Notes under the pieces: generated by a model
Seen by the model: only the letters and a program-made list of their open reading frames with translations
Told to the model about the DNA's origin: nothing
The model's database searches: none
DNA from: Anagrus nilaparvatae
Lineage: Eukaryota > Arthropoda > Insecta > Hymenoptera > Mymaridae
Length of the DNA stretch: 64,000 bases
Direction: 5' to 3'
Assembly: GCA_022575985.1 (NCBI GenBank)
Contig: JAKSXM010000237.1
Location: 7,086,501 to 7,150,500 of the forward strand
Position numbers and translations under genes: made by a program
In this document: piece by piece, positions 22,738-35,474 of the stretch
Layout: every line of letters starts with the position of its first letter
How positions within the stretch are numbered: position 1 is the stretch's first letter

Positions 22738-23410
22738 GGGGTCAAATGAGACTTAGAATAATCCGGGTTTAGGGACTTAGAATATTTTTGATTTAGGGAC
22801 CTAGAATAATACGCGTTTAGGGAATCAGAATAGTTTGGGTTTAGAATCTTTTAACATTTAGCAAAGGTGATAATTACAAATTATAAAAATAAGAAATTGT
22901 ATTGCTTTTCGTGTGTCTATGCTCAGATGTTATTAAACATGTTCCATGCATTTTGGTTGTGTGTACACAAACCGGTTATAAGTTTATTTTAATTTGGATG
23001 TAATACCTCATTTTTTTCCATGAAAGTACTGATATCTAGAAGTATCGTTTTTACTTGATATCTCGAATCTTATAATTTATTTTTTGAAAATTTTTTTCTC
23101 GAAAAAACACGGGTTTGAGATTTTTATTTACTGTCAACGCCGAAACTGAACAATAGATTTAAAAAAAAAAAATTGCAACAAGTAAATTAATTATTGAAGA
23201 AACTTCTATTCGATTTTTAAATAAATTGTGGTTTTCGTATAAAAGATATTTTACTTAGAAAAAATAAAAAACCGATGAAAATTTTAAGGTGACAACGTCG
23301 TCGTTTAAAATATACGCATAATATAATAATAATAATCATGTAAATAAAATCGCGTGCCTACAAACATTGTGCGACGTTGTCGTACTTTTTTTTTTATTTA
23401 ATAAGCTACC
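22738..23410. repeat. Inverted copies of LTR-element flanks and the 14.9-15.2 kb block
   Basis: Positions 22738-23100 are the reverse complement of 2100-2387 joined directly to 14637-14690, without the LTR element between them. Positions 23101-23410 are the reverse complement of about 14918-15215. The order of the two blocks is swapped relative to the left side. No gene is seen. Confidence 0.85.
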
Positions 23411-25515
23411 ATTATAAATACTCTTTTATTTTGCCCAAAATGATTGCAATATACTGAATAGCTAATTTTAATTATTAATTTTTTTGGCTAAAAAAATAAT
23501 TTTTTCAAATAAAAATATTTTTTTTTAAAGGGATGAATAGTTAAGGAAAAACTACTTCAGAATTATCTAAAACTTTTTTTCTAGGTAAAATACTTTCTAA
23601 AAATTTTACATGGGCAGATTTTATTGGCTACAACCAGAAAAAGAAATTTCGTAAAATCATTATTTGGACTCATAACTTTTTTGTATGTTAATATATCCAG
23701 CCAAAAGTTTCACCAAAATAAAATGTACACATTCAAAGGGTCTCTAGTTCCAGATTGAAGTTTTGAACTTTTTTTAACTTTTTAAAAACAAAAATTCCCA
23801 ACAATATCGTCAGCAACCCCAAAAATAAAAATGTTCAAAAATTGAGTAGCTCATTCACAAAAAAAAGTAGTTTTTGACATAAAAAAAAAAAAAAAAATTT
23901 TTTGGCACCTATCACCGATTTCTCACTTACAATATTTATAGGTTTTCTAAAGGTTCAAACTAGGTAGTTTTCAGGTGAAAACCCATGAGTCAAATTGATG
24001 TGCCTTGAAATTTTTTTTCTCTGGATTCCAGGGTCAAGTTGCAAATATTGTTAAAACTGCCTATTCTCGAAAAACATTCCGATCTGCTATATCTTTGACA
24101 TTCTGACTTCTGCCAAACAAACATAATTTTATGAAAATTAAATAAATTAATTAATAAAAAATATTTTAAAAAATGGATAAAATTTTACTTATTATTTTCT
24201 TCATAACTTAGGAACCTTTTTATTCCACCCATTCTTCTTCCTCCAAAACAAGAATATTTTCTTCATCATGAAGCTTAGATCTCTGGAAAATAAAAACATT
24301 TTTTTTAATTATCGGGAAAATTAGCATACGAGTTTAGAAAAAAATAAAATATTTCTGCAGAATTCAGCTTGATAAACTTTTAGAATTTTTTTTTGATTTA
24401 CATAATATCAACATTGAAAGTCATTGTAATACAATCAATAAATAGGTTTGTTATGTTTGTCCCAAAAAATTAGAACTAGAGTCGACCCAAAGCAAAAAAA
24501 TGCGCGCTTATTCAAAAAAGGTTTTAGTTTAAATTTGAAATTAAAAAAGTTTTCACAAACAAATTTTCTTTTTAAGAAAATAACTTTATTAAACACGATC
24601 CAGGGGGCCAAAGATGTGATTCAGTGATTCGGAATCACGCGTGAATCATAAAACACGATCAAAAATTTTTTTTTGAAAAACACTTAAAATGGCTAACAAT
24701 GTAAAAAAAGTATATAAGAAGGTTTGAATCACTCTGAATCACACTGAATTATAGTTTTGTTTCAATTGTTACTAGAAAATCGTTAATTTTGTATAAAAAT
24801 TTTTTGAGCAAAATATTTTTAAATATCTGAATCTTTTGCTAGTTATTCTGATATTGTATAAAAATCCTTGAAAAATCTCTGTAAAAAAACTAGGGATTGC
24901 TTACAATAGCTACAAATTTGAAAACAAATATTTTCAAAGATCTAAATCACTATGAATCAATCTAAATCACTCTGAATCGCAGTTTTTATGTGGGAAATCT
25001 AAGATTTTAGCAACAATTTAAAAATTGGTCATTTTGAGCCAAAAATGGTCTTTTGAGTTATTGACTATATCAATGAGATAATCGTAGATAAAAAGTTGCA
25101 GTTAACGGGAATTCAAAGGTGGAACTTATAAGAAAAAACGTGACCAGCTGGAAGGATTTTGGTTGAATTGCAAGATTACAGTATTATTTGGAAAATTGCC
25201 TAAAAACACTGTTTTACATAATATTTTCGTAACATCAAGCTCTACATTTCTTCGCTTAGGAGGCGCATGGGAATAAACGGAGGGTATTTAGTTTTTCTAA
25301 CATATTAAAGTGATCCGTAACCTCAGATTGTAATTTGGCTTTCTGAATGGATCGTTCCAACGTCTCCCCTTGTAAGTCGAAATTTTCAGTTAATTAGTTG
25401 AAAAACTCGTTTGTGTTTTCACACAACCAACGATTATGGGACATATTCATTTAAGAAATAAACAGAGGAACTGAATTTTATTAACAATTTTTATTTAGCC
25501 CAAAATGGAAAGGAT
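23411..25515. other. Unassigned AT-rich region
   Basis: About 2.1 kb with no ORF of useful length and no clear repeat boundary. Short degenerate repeats related to AATCACTCTGAATCAC cluster around 24620-24980. On the minus strand a 45-codon open frame (25256-25393) has a somewhat protein-like composition, but it lacks a start and a family match. Confidence 0.4.
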
Positions 25516-25897
25516 ATACTTGCCAAACTGGAAATTATTATTAGCAATACTTCATTCACAGTCTTCCAGTAGTGCTTGAGTACTCGAACTAGGAGAGCGT
25601 TAAGAACTCATTATATGGATTATATGAAAATTGTTACTCGGAATGAATTCAAATTTTGCAAGATGCTTTAGTTCAGTATTCCAAAGAATAAATCCTTTTT
25701 ATATTAATAATTTTTTAAGTGTATTTGCTTCCTACTAAATTAATTAGGTTTTGAACAATTTACTTTTATTGCTTGAAAAAACAAATAATCAAATACCAAA
25801 AGGAATTATTCTTTCAAATACTGAAGTAAAGCATCTTGCAAAATTAGAAATCATTCTGAGTAACAATTTTCATATAATCCATGTAATGAGTTCTTAA

Positions 25898-26585
25898 CCC
25901 TTGGCAGCACGGGTGCCTTCCGAAAACGTTAGTGCACGGAGGGGTCTAGCGGACCCCAGCGACTTTGCAAGTCTATAACTCCTTCAAAATTGGTCCAAAA
26001 TTAACTTTTTTTTTATTTAGAACGCAGAAGAGTTAATTATGCAATTATAAAATAAAAAATTGAAAATTGTTAGCCTGTTTAAAGATATTAAAAAAAGAAA
26101 ATTTCTTTTCATTATAAAAAGGGTAATTTTTTTAAATAGCAATAATATTGGTTTAAAAAATTATAAATAACTTTTTAACCACTAAACGGGAAATGCCAAA
26201 GGATAAACTTTAAAGAGATTTATGTAAGAAATTTCAGATTAAAAAAAACATGAATTACTCCCTTGAATTAAAATTACACCTTTTTATAAATTTCTATATG
26301 CATAGTTTTTTTTATTAAAATAGTTTTTTTATTTTAAAAATATAAAAAATAAATGACGAACTAATTCCACAAATATTGAAACACATTTCTATTAACCAAT
26401 AGACGAAAACTTATGGGGCTTTTATAGTTGTAGATGAGTAATACAACTAACAAAATGAATTACCAAAAATATACAGAAAATGAATAATAGAAAATAAATA
26501 ATAAAGTGAATTCTAGATTTAGCATAATGCCATGTTTTTTAAAACTAACATGGGGTCCGCTGGACCCCACCCGTGCTTCTGAGGG
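25898..26585. mobile_element. piggyBac-like MITE, copy 1
   Basis: This is 688 bp flanked by TTAA on both sides (25894-25897 and 26586-26589). Its terminal inverted repeats are CCCTTGGCAGCACGGGTG and, reverse-complemented from the other end, CCCTCAGAAGCACGGGTG. TTAA targets and CCC termini fit the piggyBac superfamily. It contains GGGGTC(T/C)-type blocks near both ends and no ORF. Confidence 0.82.
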
Positions 26586-27316
26586 TTAATGCTCTCTTAG
26601 TTGGATTACTCAAGCACTACTGGTAGACTGGAAATGAAGTATTGCTTATAATAATTTCAGTTTGGCAAGATACTTTATTTAAGTATTCCAAAGAATAAAT
26701 AATTATAATATTAATAATTTTTTAAGTGTATTTGTTTCCTACTCAATTACTTAGATCTTGAATAATTTACTTTTATTGCTTGAAAAAACGAATAATGAAA
26801 TACCAAAAGCATTTCTACTTTGGATTCAATGAATATAAAATTTTTTCAGCTCTTAAGTAATTTAGTAGGAAGCAAATACACTTAAAAAATTATTAATATT
26901 ATAATTATTTATTCTTTGGAATTCTTAAATAAAGTATCTTGCCAAACTGGAAATTATTATAAGCAAAACTTCATTCACAGTCTTCCAGTAGTACTTGAGT
27001 ACTCGAACTAGGAGAGCGTTAAGAACTCATTATATTGATTATATGAAAATTGTTACTCGGAATGATTTCAAATTTTGCAAGATGCTTTAGTTCAGTATTT
27101 CAAAGAATAAATCCTTTTTATGTTAATAATTTTTTAAGTGTATTTGCTTCCTACTAAATTAATTAGGTTTTGAACAATTTACTTTTATTGCTTGAAAAAA
27201 CAAATAATCAAATACCAAAAGGAATTATTCTTTCAAATACTGAAGTAAAGCATCTTGCAAAATTAGAAATCATTCTGAGTAACAATTTTCATATAATCCA
27301 TGTAATGAGTTCTTAA

Positions 27317-28004
27317 CCCTTGGCAGCACGGGTGCCTTCCGAAAACGTTAGTGCACGGAGGGGTCTAGCGGACCCCAGCGACTTCGCAAGTCTATAACTC
27401 CTTCAAAATTGGTCCAAAATTAACTTTTTTTTTATTTAGAACGCAGAAGAGTTAATTATGCAATTATAAAATAAAAAATTGAAAATTGTTAGCCTGTTTA
27501 AAGATATTAAAAAAAGAAAATTTCTTTTCATTATAAAAAGGGTAATTTTTTTAAATAGCAATAATATTGGTTTAAAAAATTATAAATAACTTTTTAACCA
27601 CTAAACGGGAAATGCCAAAGGATAAACTTTAAAGAGATTTATGTAAGAAATTTCAGATTAAAAAAAACATGAATTACTCCCTTGAATTAAAATTACACCT
27701 TTTTATAAATTTCTATATGCATAGTTTTTTTTATTAAAATAGTTTTTTTATTTTAAAAATATAAAAAATAAATGACGAACTAATTCCACAAATATTGAAA
27801 CACATTTCTATTAACCAATAGACGAAAACTTATGGGGCTTTTATAGTTGTAGATGAGTAATACAACTAACAAAATGAATTACCAAAAATATACAGAAAGT
27901 GAATAATAGAAAATAAATAATAAAGTGAATTCTAGATTTAGCATAATGCCATGTTTTTTAAAACTAACATGGGGTCCGCTGGACCCCACCCGTGCTTCTG
28001 AGGG
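27317..28004. mobile_element. piggyBac-like MITE, copy 2
   Basis: Same element as at 25898, with two differences noted by eye and the same TTAA flanks (27313-27316 and 28005-28008). It was copied with its host unit by tandem duplication, not by a second insertion, because its flanks and position in the unit are the same. Confidence 0.82.
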
Positions 28005-29095
28005 TTAATGCTCTCTTAGTTGGATTACTCAAGCACTACTGGTAGACTGGAAATGAAGTATTGCTTATAATAATTTCAGTTTGGCAAGATACTTTATTTA
28101 AGTATTCCAAAGAATAAATAATTATAATATTAATAATTTTTTAAGTGTATTTGTTTCCTACTCAATTACTTAGATCTTGAATAATTTACTTTTATTGCTT
28201 GAAAAAACGAATAATGAAATACCAAAAGCATTTCTACTTTGGATTCAATGAATATAAAATTTTTTCAGCTCTTAAGTAATTTAGTAGGAAGCAAATACAC
28301 TTAAAAAATTATTAATATTATAATTATTTATTCTTTGGAATTCTTAAATAAAGTATCTTGCCAAACTGGAAATTATTATAAGCAAAACTTCATTCACAGT
28401 CTTCCAGTAGTACTTGAGTACTCGAACTAGGAGAGCGTTAAGAACTCATTATATTGATTATATGAAAATTGTTACTCGGAATGATTTCAAATTTTGCAAG
28501 ATGCTTTAGTTCAGTATTTCAAAGAATAAATCCTTTTTATGTTAATAATTTTTTAAGTGTATTTGCTTCCTACTAAATTAATTAGGTTTTGAACAATTTA
28601 CTTTTATTGCTTGAAAAAACAAATAATCAAATACCAAAAGGAATTATTCTTTCAAATACTGAACTAAAGCATCTTGCAAAATTAGAAATCATTCCGAGTA
28701 ACAATTTTCATATAATCCATATAAAGAGTTCTTAACGATCTCTTAGTTCGAGTACTCAAGCACTATTGGAAGACTGTGAATGAAGTATTGCTTATAATAA
28801 TTTTCAGTTTAGCAAGATACTTTATTTAAGTATTCCAAAGAATAAATAATTATAATGTTAATAATTTTTTAAGTGTATTTGTATCCTACTCGATTACTTA
28901 GGTTTTGAACAATTTACTTTTACTGCTTGAAAAAACAAATAATGAAATACCAAAAGCATTTCTACTTTAGAATTCAATGAATCCATTTATATCAGATTTT
29001 TTGAGCTCTTAAGTAATTGAGTAGGAAGCAAATACACTTAAAAATTTATTAATATTATAACTATTTATTGTTTGGAAATAATAATAAAACATAAC

Positions 29096-30074
29096 CCAGC
29101 AAGCAAAATGAATTCATAAATTTAAAGTTTATTCATAAAGAATTCTTTATGAACTCACAATGTAATCGTAATCTGATCATTTAATTTCGCCTGATTGAGT
29201 TCTTTTTGAGTTCAATACGAGTAAAAATTGCGTATAAAAAAATGTACCTAGTTATAGTAATATAGTTACAACGTGGTTACAACTCACACGTACACCCACA
29301 CAACTAAACAGACTTTTAAAAAAGACGCCACTTTCGAGGGAGACCGTTAATATTCCTTGATGAAAAACATCACGTGTTGTAAAGTGTTATATTATTATTG
29401 CATAAATAATACAATTAAGTTAATTAATTAAAAGTTCATTTATAAATCATTTATTCACTAAATATTTAAAAGTTAGTGTTATAGTGTAGTTGTAGGATAT
29501 TTTAAAATAAAAATATCAAGTGACTTATTATTACTGAATATAACCTATATATTATCTGTATTGATTGTATTTTATTATTGCAACAAGTGTTAATTATTTA
29601 CACAAATAAAACATTTAATATTTTTTTTTAAATTAAGTGCAAAATAACCTAGTCATAAATATATAAAAACATCGTTAATGTAAAATTTTTTAACTAAAGT
29701 TAATAAAATATATCTTATTTTAATGAATTTAATTGATTTTTTAATATTTTTAAATAAGTTTATCTTAACACAAATACCTATATAAATTATTTTCAACCAT
29801 TTTTTTTACCTAAAATTGAATAAAATAAAATTATTTCAAAATTATTTACTTCCTAATATAACTATATTATTTAAAAAAAAATTCTGATTTCATAAAGTAT
29901 TCAAAATGGATATATTTTATGAATTCAAAAATTATTCAAAAAGAACTCAATTAGGCGAAATAAAATGACTTCATTATGAATACATATCGAGTTCAATAGG
30001 CATAGAAAAAGAGTTCATTCTGAGTACTCGTGAATTCATATTGAACACAATCTGAATTCATTTTGCTCGCTGGG
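29096..30074. mobile_element. DNA-transposon-derived TIR element (MITE)
   Basis: This is 979 bp with near-perfect 22-bp terminal inverted repeats beginning CCCAGCAAGCAAAATGAATT, the other end differing by one base. No ORF is present. GAATTC-rich motifs near both ends may be subterminal repeats. The target duplication is unclear, so I do not assign a superfamily. Confidence 0.7.
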
Positions 30075-30720
30075 AATTGTAACGCCATTTTTATGTAAGC
30101 TACTTTGCCGGGTTTTTTTGGGATAGAAATAGAGGTTATGTAAGTTATTTATCGATTTACGTTAATTTTCTTACTAGTAATAATTGTTAAATTTAAAAAA
30201 ATGTAATTTTTCCTTACCTTAAAAAGCGTATTATGAAGACCTTAATATGGTACCAGAGTGGTATAGAATTCGATAGAATCCTCTAGAATCTTAGAGCACA
30301 AACGATGAAGCCTTAGCTGACACAAACAGTAAAGAAGAAAAAGCAGAAGAAGAACGTTACAAACTGTAGCCTAAACACTTTATAAAAAAAGTTATTATAT
30401 CGTTGGCACAAAAAAAAATTTTTCACATTTTAATAATAATAATTTTAAAAAACATACTAGCAAAATATATACCTACTGAATATGATGGCCTAGCCGCATT
30501 ACCTATTTACACTGAGAAGTATATATATCGCTTACGAGATCGATTATAAAAACGTAACTGATGATGCTACAAGCAGGGCTATCAGAGTGTGTCTAGACGC
30601 ACTCTGGATGCTACCAGTACGAAGCGCCCCTAACAGGACTGTAACTCCTTATATTTTAAGGCTGTCGGCAGGCCGGCATTTTTTAGGCGCATCCGTATAT
30701 TATGCTAGAAATGTATCGAA
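30075..30720. other. Unassigned region with a 24-bp near-palindrome
   Basis: There is no gene I can support. CAGAGTGTGTCTAGAC (from about 30574) begins a 24-bp near-perfect palindrome centred on TCTAGA. A 77-codon frame from 30587 shows no recognisable domain and runs into the neighbouring inverted repeat, so I treat it as chance. Confidence 0.4.
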
Positions 30721-32465
30721 GCAAAATCGCACACACAGAAGTGCGCACAGTGATTTAGAAAAAAAAAGCGGAAATAAGTTTGCTTTGATCGAGTTTCCAT
30801 CCAATTTTAATTCAGTTTGACTTATCTTATTCCGGAAGACCTTATTTTACGAAAAGTATGTTTTTCATAATTTTTTTAGAAAAACTCACAAAAAACCCAA
30901 AAGTTATAATTTAGCGAAAAAAATTGTCTAGACTTTAAAAAATTATATATATGGCTCATTATCGTTTTTTTTGCAAAAGTGACGTACAGCACGTTTCTGA
31001 CTACCAGATGCATTAATTAAAAAAATTTTTTTTTTTAAATTTTTAATTTCGATAAGTTTTTGATGGTACACCATAAAAATCAACATATTTTAATGTTTTA
31101 ACTACTATAAAACATAAAAATATAGCAAAAAAGCCTTTACCGTTCCCTGTCACAAAGGAGATTCCTATACTTTGAGTGTCTGTCATTCACACCTATCAAT
31201 TAATTATCAAAAATTTTTATTTGGGGATTAATTGCTATACTATAAGGTTAAACTTTTTCCATATAGAAAAAATTTAAACTTACTTTTCCTAATTATTACA
31301 AGGGTGAGAAGGTGTGTCACACGATTTTACAAAATGTGTACGTAAAACGTATTTTATTTATTTTAAATTTGATTTCTCTTCATAAAAACATTTTTAAAAC
31401 CTTTTAATCACATAAATGACAACTTAAATACATAAAAAATAAATTCTCACATCGAGAGCACTTTAAGAGGTCCTTAAATAGGAAAACAAAATCAGTTTAA
31501 GTTCAGAAATCACGAAGGGACAAAAACAAAAGCCTTTACCGTACCTCCCTAGATCTCCTATTAAGAAGCGTTGTAATTAAAATATTAAAAACTTAGCAAG
31601 TTTCAATCATAAAAATACTTTACTTTCCAAACGGAAAAGTTTTTTTGTTCATTTGTCTACGAATTATTTTGATTTTTCTATAAAAAAGCCTTTACCGTTC
31701 CTGTCTTTACCGTTCCTCTTTTTTTTTTAAATATTTAATACTTTTAAAATTTACCTCCAAAACTCGTTTTTTTAGTAAGAATTCTTTAAAAATATATGAT
31801 ATTGTTCTCTAAAATACATAAAACCTAGAAAAATTCATACATTAAGGCCGTATGTAACGATTTTGGTTTTTAATGGTTTTAACCTGTTTTTACCTTATAA
31901 TTATATGAAAAAATGTAATAAATTGATGTAAAAGGTTCGTTATGGTGATTTTTATGCAACACTGAATAAATATTGGTGAAAAAAGTCTAAGAAGTCTTGT
32001 TTGGACTTTAAAAAAGTAATTTTTTATTTTTATTTTTTGAAAGCTATTTTTTCAAAAAAAATGAAAACGAGCCATATATTATATATATATTATATTTCAA
32101 TTCGATCAGAAAAAAAGAAACTTACGTTTAAAAAAAAAAATTACCCTTATTCTACCCCTAAATCCTCAAAAACTACTATTTTTTTTTAAACATAATTTTA
32201 TTGTTTTCCGATCAAATTTAAGTATAAATATAATTTTTCAAAGACTAGAAAAATTTTTTGCTACATTATAATTTTTGGATTTTTATGGGTTTCTCCGAAA
32301 AAAAGGTGAAAAACAAGTGGGAAAAAATTTTCTTGTCATACTTTTCGTAAAATACAGGTCTTCAGGAGTAAAACAAGCCAACCCGCATTAAAATTGGATG
32401 GAAACTCGATGAAAGCAAATTTATTTCCGCTTTTTTTTTCTAGATCACTGTGGTGCGTGCGAAGA
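30720..32465. mobile_element. Long-terminal-inverted-repeat element, non-coding
   Basis: About 230 bp at 30730-30960 is repeated in reverse at 32230-32465, for example CGAGTTTCCATCCAATTTTA in the left arm. The 1.3-kb centre is AT-rich. It has four copies of a GCCTTTACCGT motif (near 31134, 31532, 31687 and 31707) and no ORF. The outer ends are not sharply defined. Confidence 0.6.
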
Positions 32466-32514
32466 ATCAAGTAACCTTCCACGGCAAGAAAATTTTTTTT
32501 CCGATATTTTGATT

Positions 32515-33560
32515 TTTTTTATTACCCGAACGTATTTTTTCTGAAACTACTACCAAAAATAAGTCACCAGCCCAATTTTGAGCCTGCTAGAACGAAATCT
32601 CTATTTTTGGCAGCCATTTTTGTGTTTTAGACTTTTATAAAAAAAGTAAGAAAAATTAGGGATAATTTTTTTTATTTTTCTCTCACAACATGAAAAAATT
32701 TTTCCTATTAGTTCCTAATAGGAAATTTCCCTGTCTATCAGATTTGGGGTAAAAAATTTTTTTACGCAGCACATGCGCGAAAAATCGCTAAGATAGGCTG
32801 TTTTTTTTTTCAAAGTCGGTTTCTATGTCTATTAATTAAAAATCTTATAACCAGGCTTAAATTTTTCCTTGAACTTTATATTTTTGGCGAAAAAAAATTT
32901 CGATGGGATATTGCTTTTACAGAGCTCTAGATCAAAAAGTAGCAGCTTCCAAAAGCTCATTTTTTACAAATTATAAATTTCCCGCCAAGTCACGTGACTA
33001 ATTAAATATCTGGCCAAAAATTTGGATTCCGCGGAAAATTTTACATAAGGATATATCTTTTCATGTTTTTAAGAGCGTTTATGATAAAACAGCAAAATTT
33101 TAAATTAAAAGATTAAAATATCTCATTTTTTCAATGAATTTTTTTATTTTTTAAATTATACTAAATTAATAAAAGCTCTTAAAAACATGAAAAGATATAT
33201 CCTTATGTACAATTTCCTGTGGAATCCAAATTTTTGGTAAGATTTTTAATTGGTCACGTAAGTCACGTTGGCGGGAAATTCGAAATTTGTAAAAAATTAG
33301 CTTTTGGAAGCTGCTATTTTTTGATCTAGAGCTCAAATTATTTTTCGCCAAAAAATATAAAGTTCATAGAAAAATTTAAGTCTGGTTAGAAGATTTTTAA
33401 CTAATAGGCATTTGAGAAACCGACTTTTGAAAAAAACAGCCTATCTTAGAGATTTCTCGTGTATGTGCTGCTCAAAAAATTTTTTGACCCCGGAATCGGA
33501 TAGACAGGGAAATTTCCTATCCGGTGAGAGTTTTTAATTTAAAAAAATTTTTTTTATGAT
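32515..33560. mobile_element. Palindromic foldback element, copy 1 (incomplete)
   Basis: Two arms of about 430 bp face each other around a centre near 33120. The arms share segments such as GAAAAGATATATCCTTATGT and CTAGAGCTC. The outer part on the left (32515-32690) has no counterpart on the right, but it matches the outer part of copy 2 at 34570. No ORF is seen. Confidence 0.72.
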
Positions 33561-34551
33561 CTAACGTCAACCTGATGGCCATAATATGACCATAATTCAT
33601 GGTCAATTTATAGCCCATCTCCATAAATTATGGCCATTTTATGGTCAAAATTTATCATAGGGAAAGAACGATTTTTAACCAATTTTCCGACGTCGGAAAT
33701 GTTTTTTCCAAATTCAAATTGTTTTTTAATTTTCGATTTCAATTAATTTTTTATTGCTGAAATTGCTTATCAATCAACAAGACTTTCCAGCTTTTTATTT
33801 TCCAACGTCGGAAAATCAATTTTTTTATTTAATTGATAATTTCAAATTTTTTTTAATTTAAAAAACTTATTGCTTAAAAATCAATTTCTTCATTAAAAAA
33901 TTATTCGAAATTGCCGATAAAAAAAAAATGACTGGAAAAAATTTCCCGTCGTTGGAAGTTTGGTGAAAAAACGGAAAATCTTGTTGATTGCTAAGCAATT
34001 TCATCATTAAGCAAATATTTGAAACCACCAATGAAAAAAAAGTTAAGTTAAAAATAAATTTTCTAACGTTGAAAATTGATGAAAAACTACAAAGTCTTGT
34101 TGATTGCTAAGTAATTTCATCATTAAGGAAATATTTGAAATTGTAAATAAAAGAATAAAACAAAATAGACTTTGGGAAAAAATTTCCGGTGCCGGAAAAT
34201 TGGTAACACACTTGAAAAATTGTTTCTTGTTAATCAGTTTTCTCGTTATAACAATAATCAAAGATGCCGATTTTAAAGAAAAAAAAATCCGACGTTATAA
34301 AAAATTTTTTTTTTGTTATCGGAATGGCTTTTGGCCAAAATTAAAAATAAATAATTGATTAATACTGAGTTATATTAAAATTATAATATTATTTCATTTT
34401 AAAATATAACTTTTTTTGAATCCATAAAGAATTCGATAAGAATTCTAATTTAGGCTCATTTTTCGAATTCGTTTCGAATTCGAAAGCACAATAGTGTGCC
34501 TATTGGGATAATAAATTATAAATTAAAAAATTAATATTTAAAATTGTTTGG
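33561..34551. repeat. Degenerate direct and inverted repeats
   Basis: Short repeats dominate this stretch. TGGCCATAA-type motifs lie near 33575-33650. Two copies of CTTGTTGATTGCTAAG start near 33980 and 34097, with an inverted one near 33770. Several CCGACGTCGGAA-like short palindromes are also present. The ORFs here are low-complexity and not supported. Confidence 0.55.
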
Positions 34552-35474
34552 GTGATTTGTATAGTCGGGTCTTAAAAACTGCCCCAAATAGTTTTTTCTG
34601 AAAGTACTACCAAAAATAAGTCATCAGCCCCATTTTTAGCCTCCCAGAGCAAAATCTCGATTTTTGGCAGCCATTTTTGTGTTTTGGACTTTTTTAAAAA
34701 AAGTAAGAAAAATGAGTCATAATTTTTTTTATTATTGCTGTAAAAAACATAAATTAGCATAAAAATTTTTTTTCCTTTTAAGTCCGGATAGGAAATTTCT
34801 CTGGCTATCCGTTTCCGGGGTCAATTTATTTTTGAGTAGCGCATGTGCAAGGAATCGATTAGATAGGCTGTTTTTTTCAAAAGTCGATTCCTCAAATGCC
34901 TATTAGTGAAAAATCTTCCAAAAAAAAAATTTGGATTGTACACTGCTTTTTGGGAGCTCTAGATAAAAAAATAGCAGCTTTCAAAAGATCATTTTTTACA
35001 AATTTTAAATTTCCCGCCAAATTTGGATTCGGCGGGAAATTTTACATATATCTTTTTATGCTTTTAAGAGCTTCCATGTTAAAACAGTGAAATAATAAAG
35101 AATTTTCTGAATTATTTTTTAATAATTTGGTGTAATTTAAAAAATAAAAAAATTCCTTAAAAAAATGAGATATTTTAATCTTTCAATTTAAAATTTCGCT
35201 GCTTTAACATAAACACTATAAATGTATTAAAAACATGAAAAGATATATCCTTATGTGAAATTTCCCGCGGAATCCAAATTTTTTGTCAGATTTTTGATTG
35301 GTGACGTGACTTGGCGGGAAATTTAAAATTTGTAAAAAATGATCTTTTGAAAGCTGCTATTTTTTTATCTAGAGCTCCCGAAAAGCAGTGTACCGTCGAA
35401 ATTTTTTTTTGCCAAAAAATATAAGGTTTAAGGAAAATTTTAAGCCTGGTTGAAAGATTTTTCACTATGGCATT
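34552..35474. mobile_element. Palindromic foldback element, copy 2, left part
   Basis: The element begins GTGATTTGTATAGTCGGGTC and continues with the same arm sequence as copy 1. Its other end is at 46494-46774, where the inverted terminus reads GACCCGACCATACAAATCAC. The two parts are separated by LTR element 2. Joined, they give an element of about 1.2 kb. Confidence 0.8.
35471..35474. repeat. Target-site duplication of element 2 (left)
   Basis: CATT lies immediately before the 5' LTR and again immediately after the 3' LTR (46490-46493). Confidence 0.75.

Larger units (their letters stand above)
25516..29081. repeat. Three tandem 0.73-kb units, two carrying a MITE
   Basis: Units start near 25516, 26936 and 28355. 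The first two are 1419 bp long because each contains a 688-bp MITE plus TTAA. The third (about 727 bp) lacks it. Units 2 and 3 are almost identical at their starts and unit 1 is slightly diverged. Inside each unit, segments such as TTGCAAGATGCTTTAGTTCA recur in inverted form, so the unit is itself partly palindromic. No coding sequence is seen. Confidence 0.85.

Noticed and set aside
25256..25393. Minus-strand 45-codon frame with a helical-looking composition (DLQGETLERSIQKAKLQSEV)
   Set aside because: It has no start codon, splice signal or family match and is too short to support as a gene.
30587..30820. 77-codon plus-strand ORF
   Set aside because: It crosses the edge of an inverted repeat, has no domain, and looks like chance in a slightly GC-richer patch.
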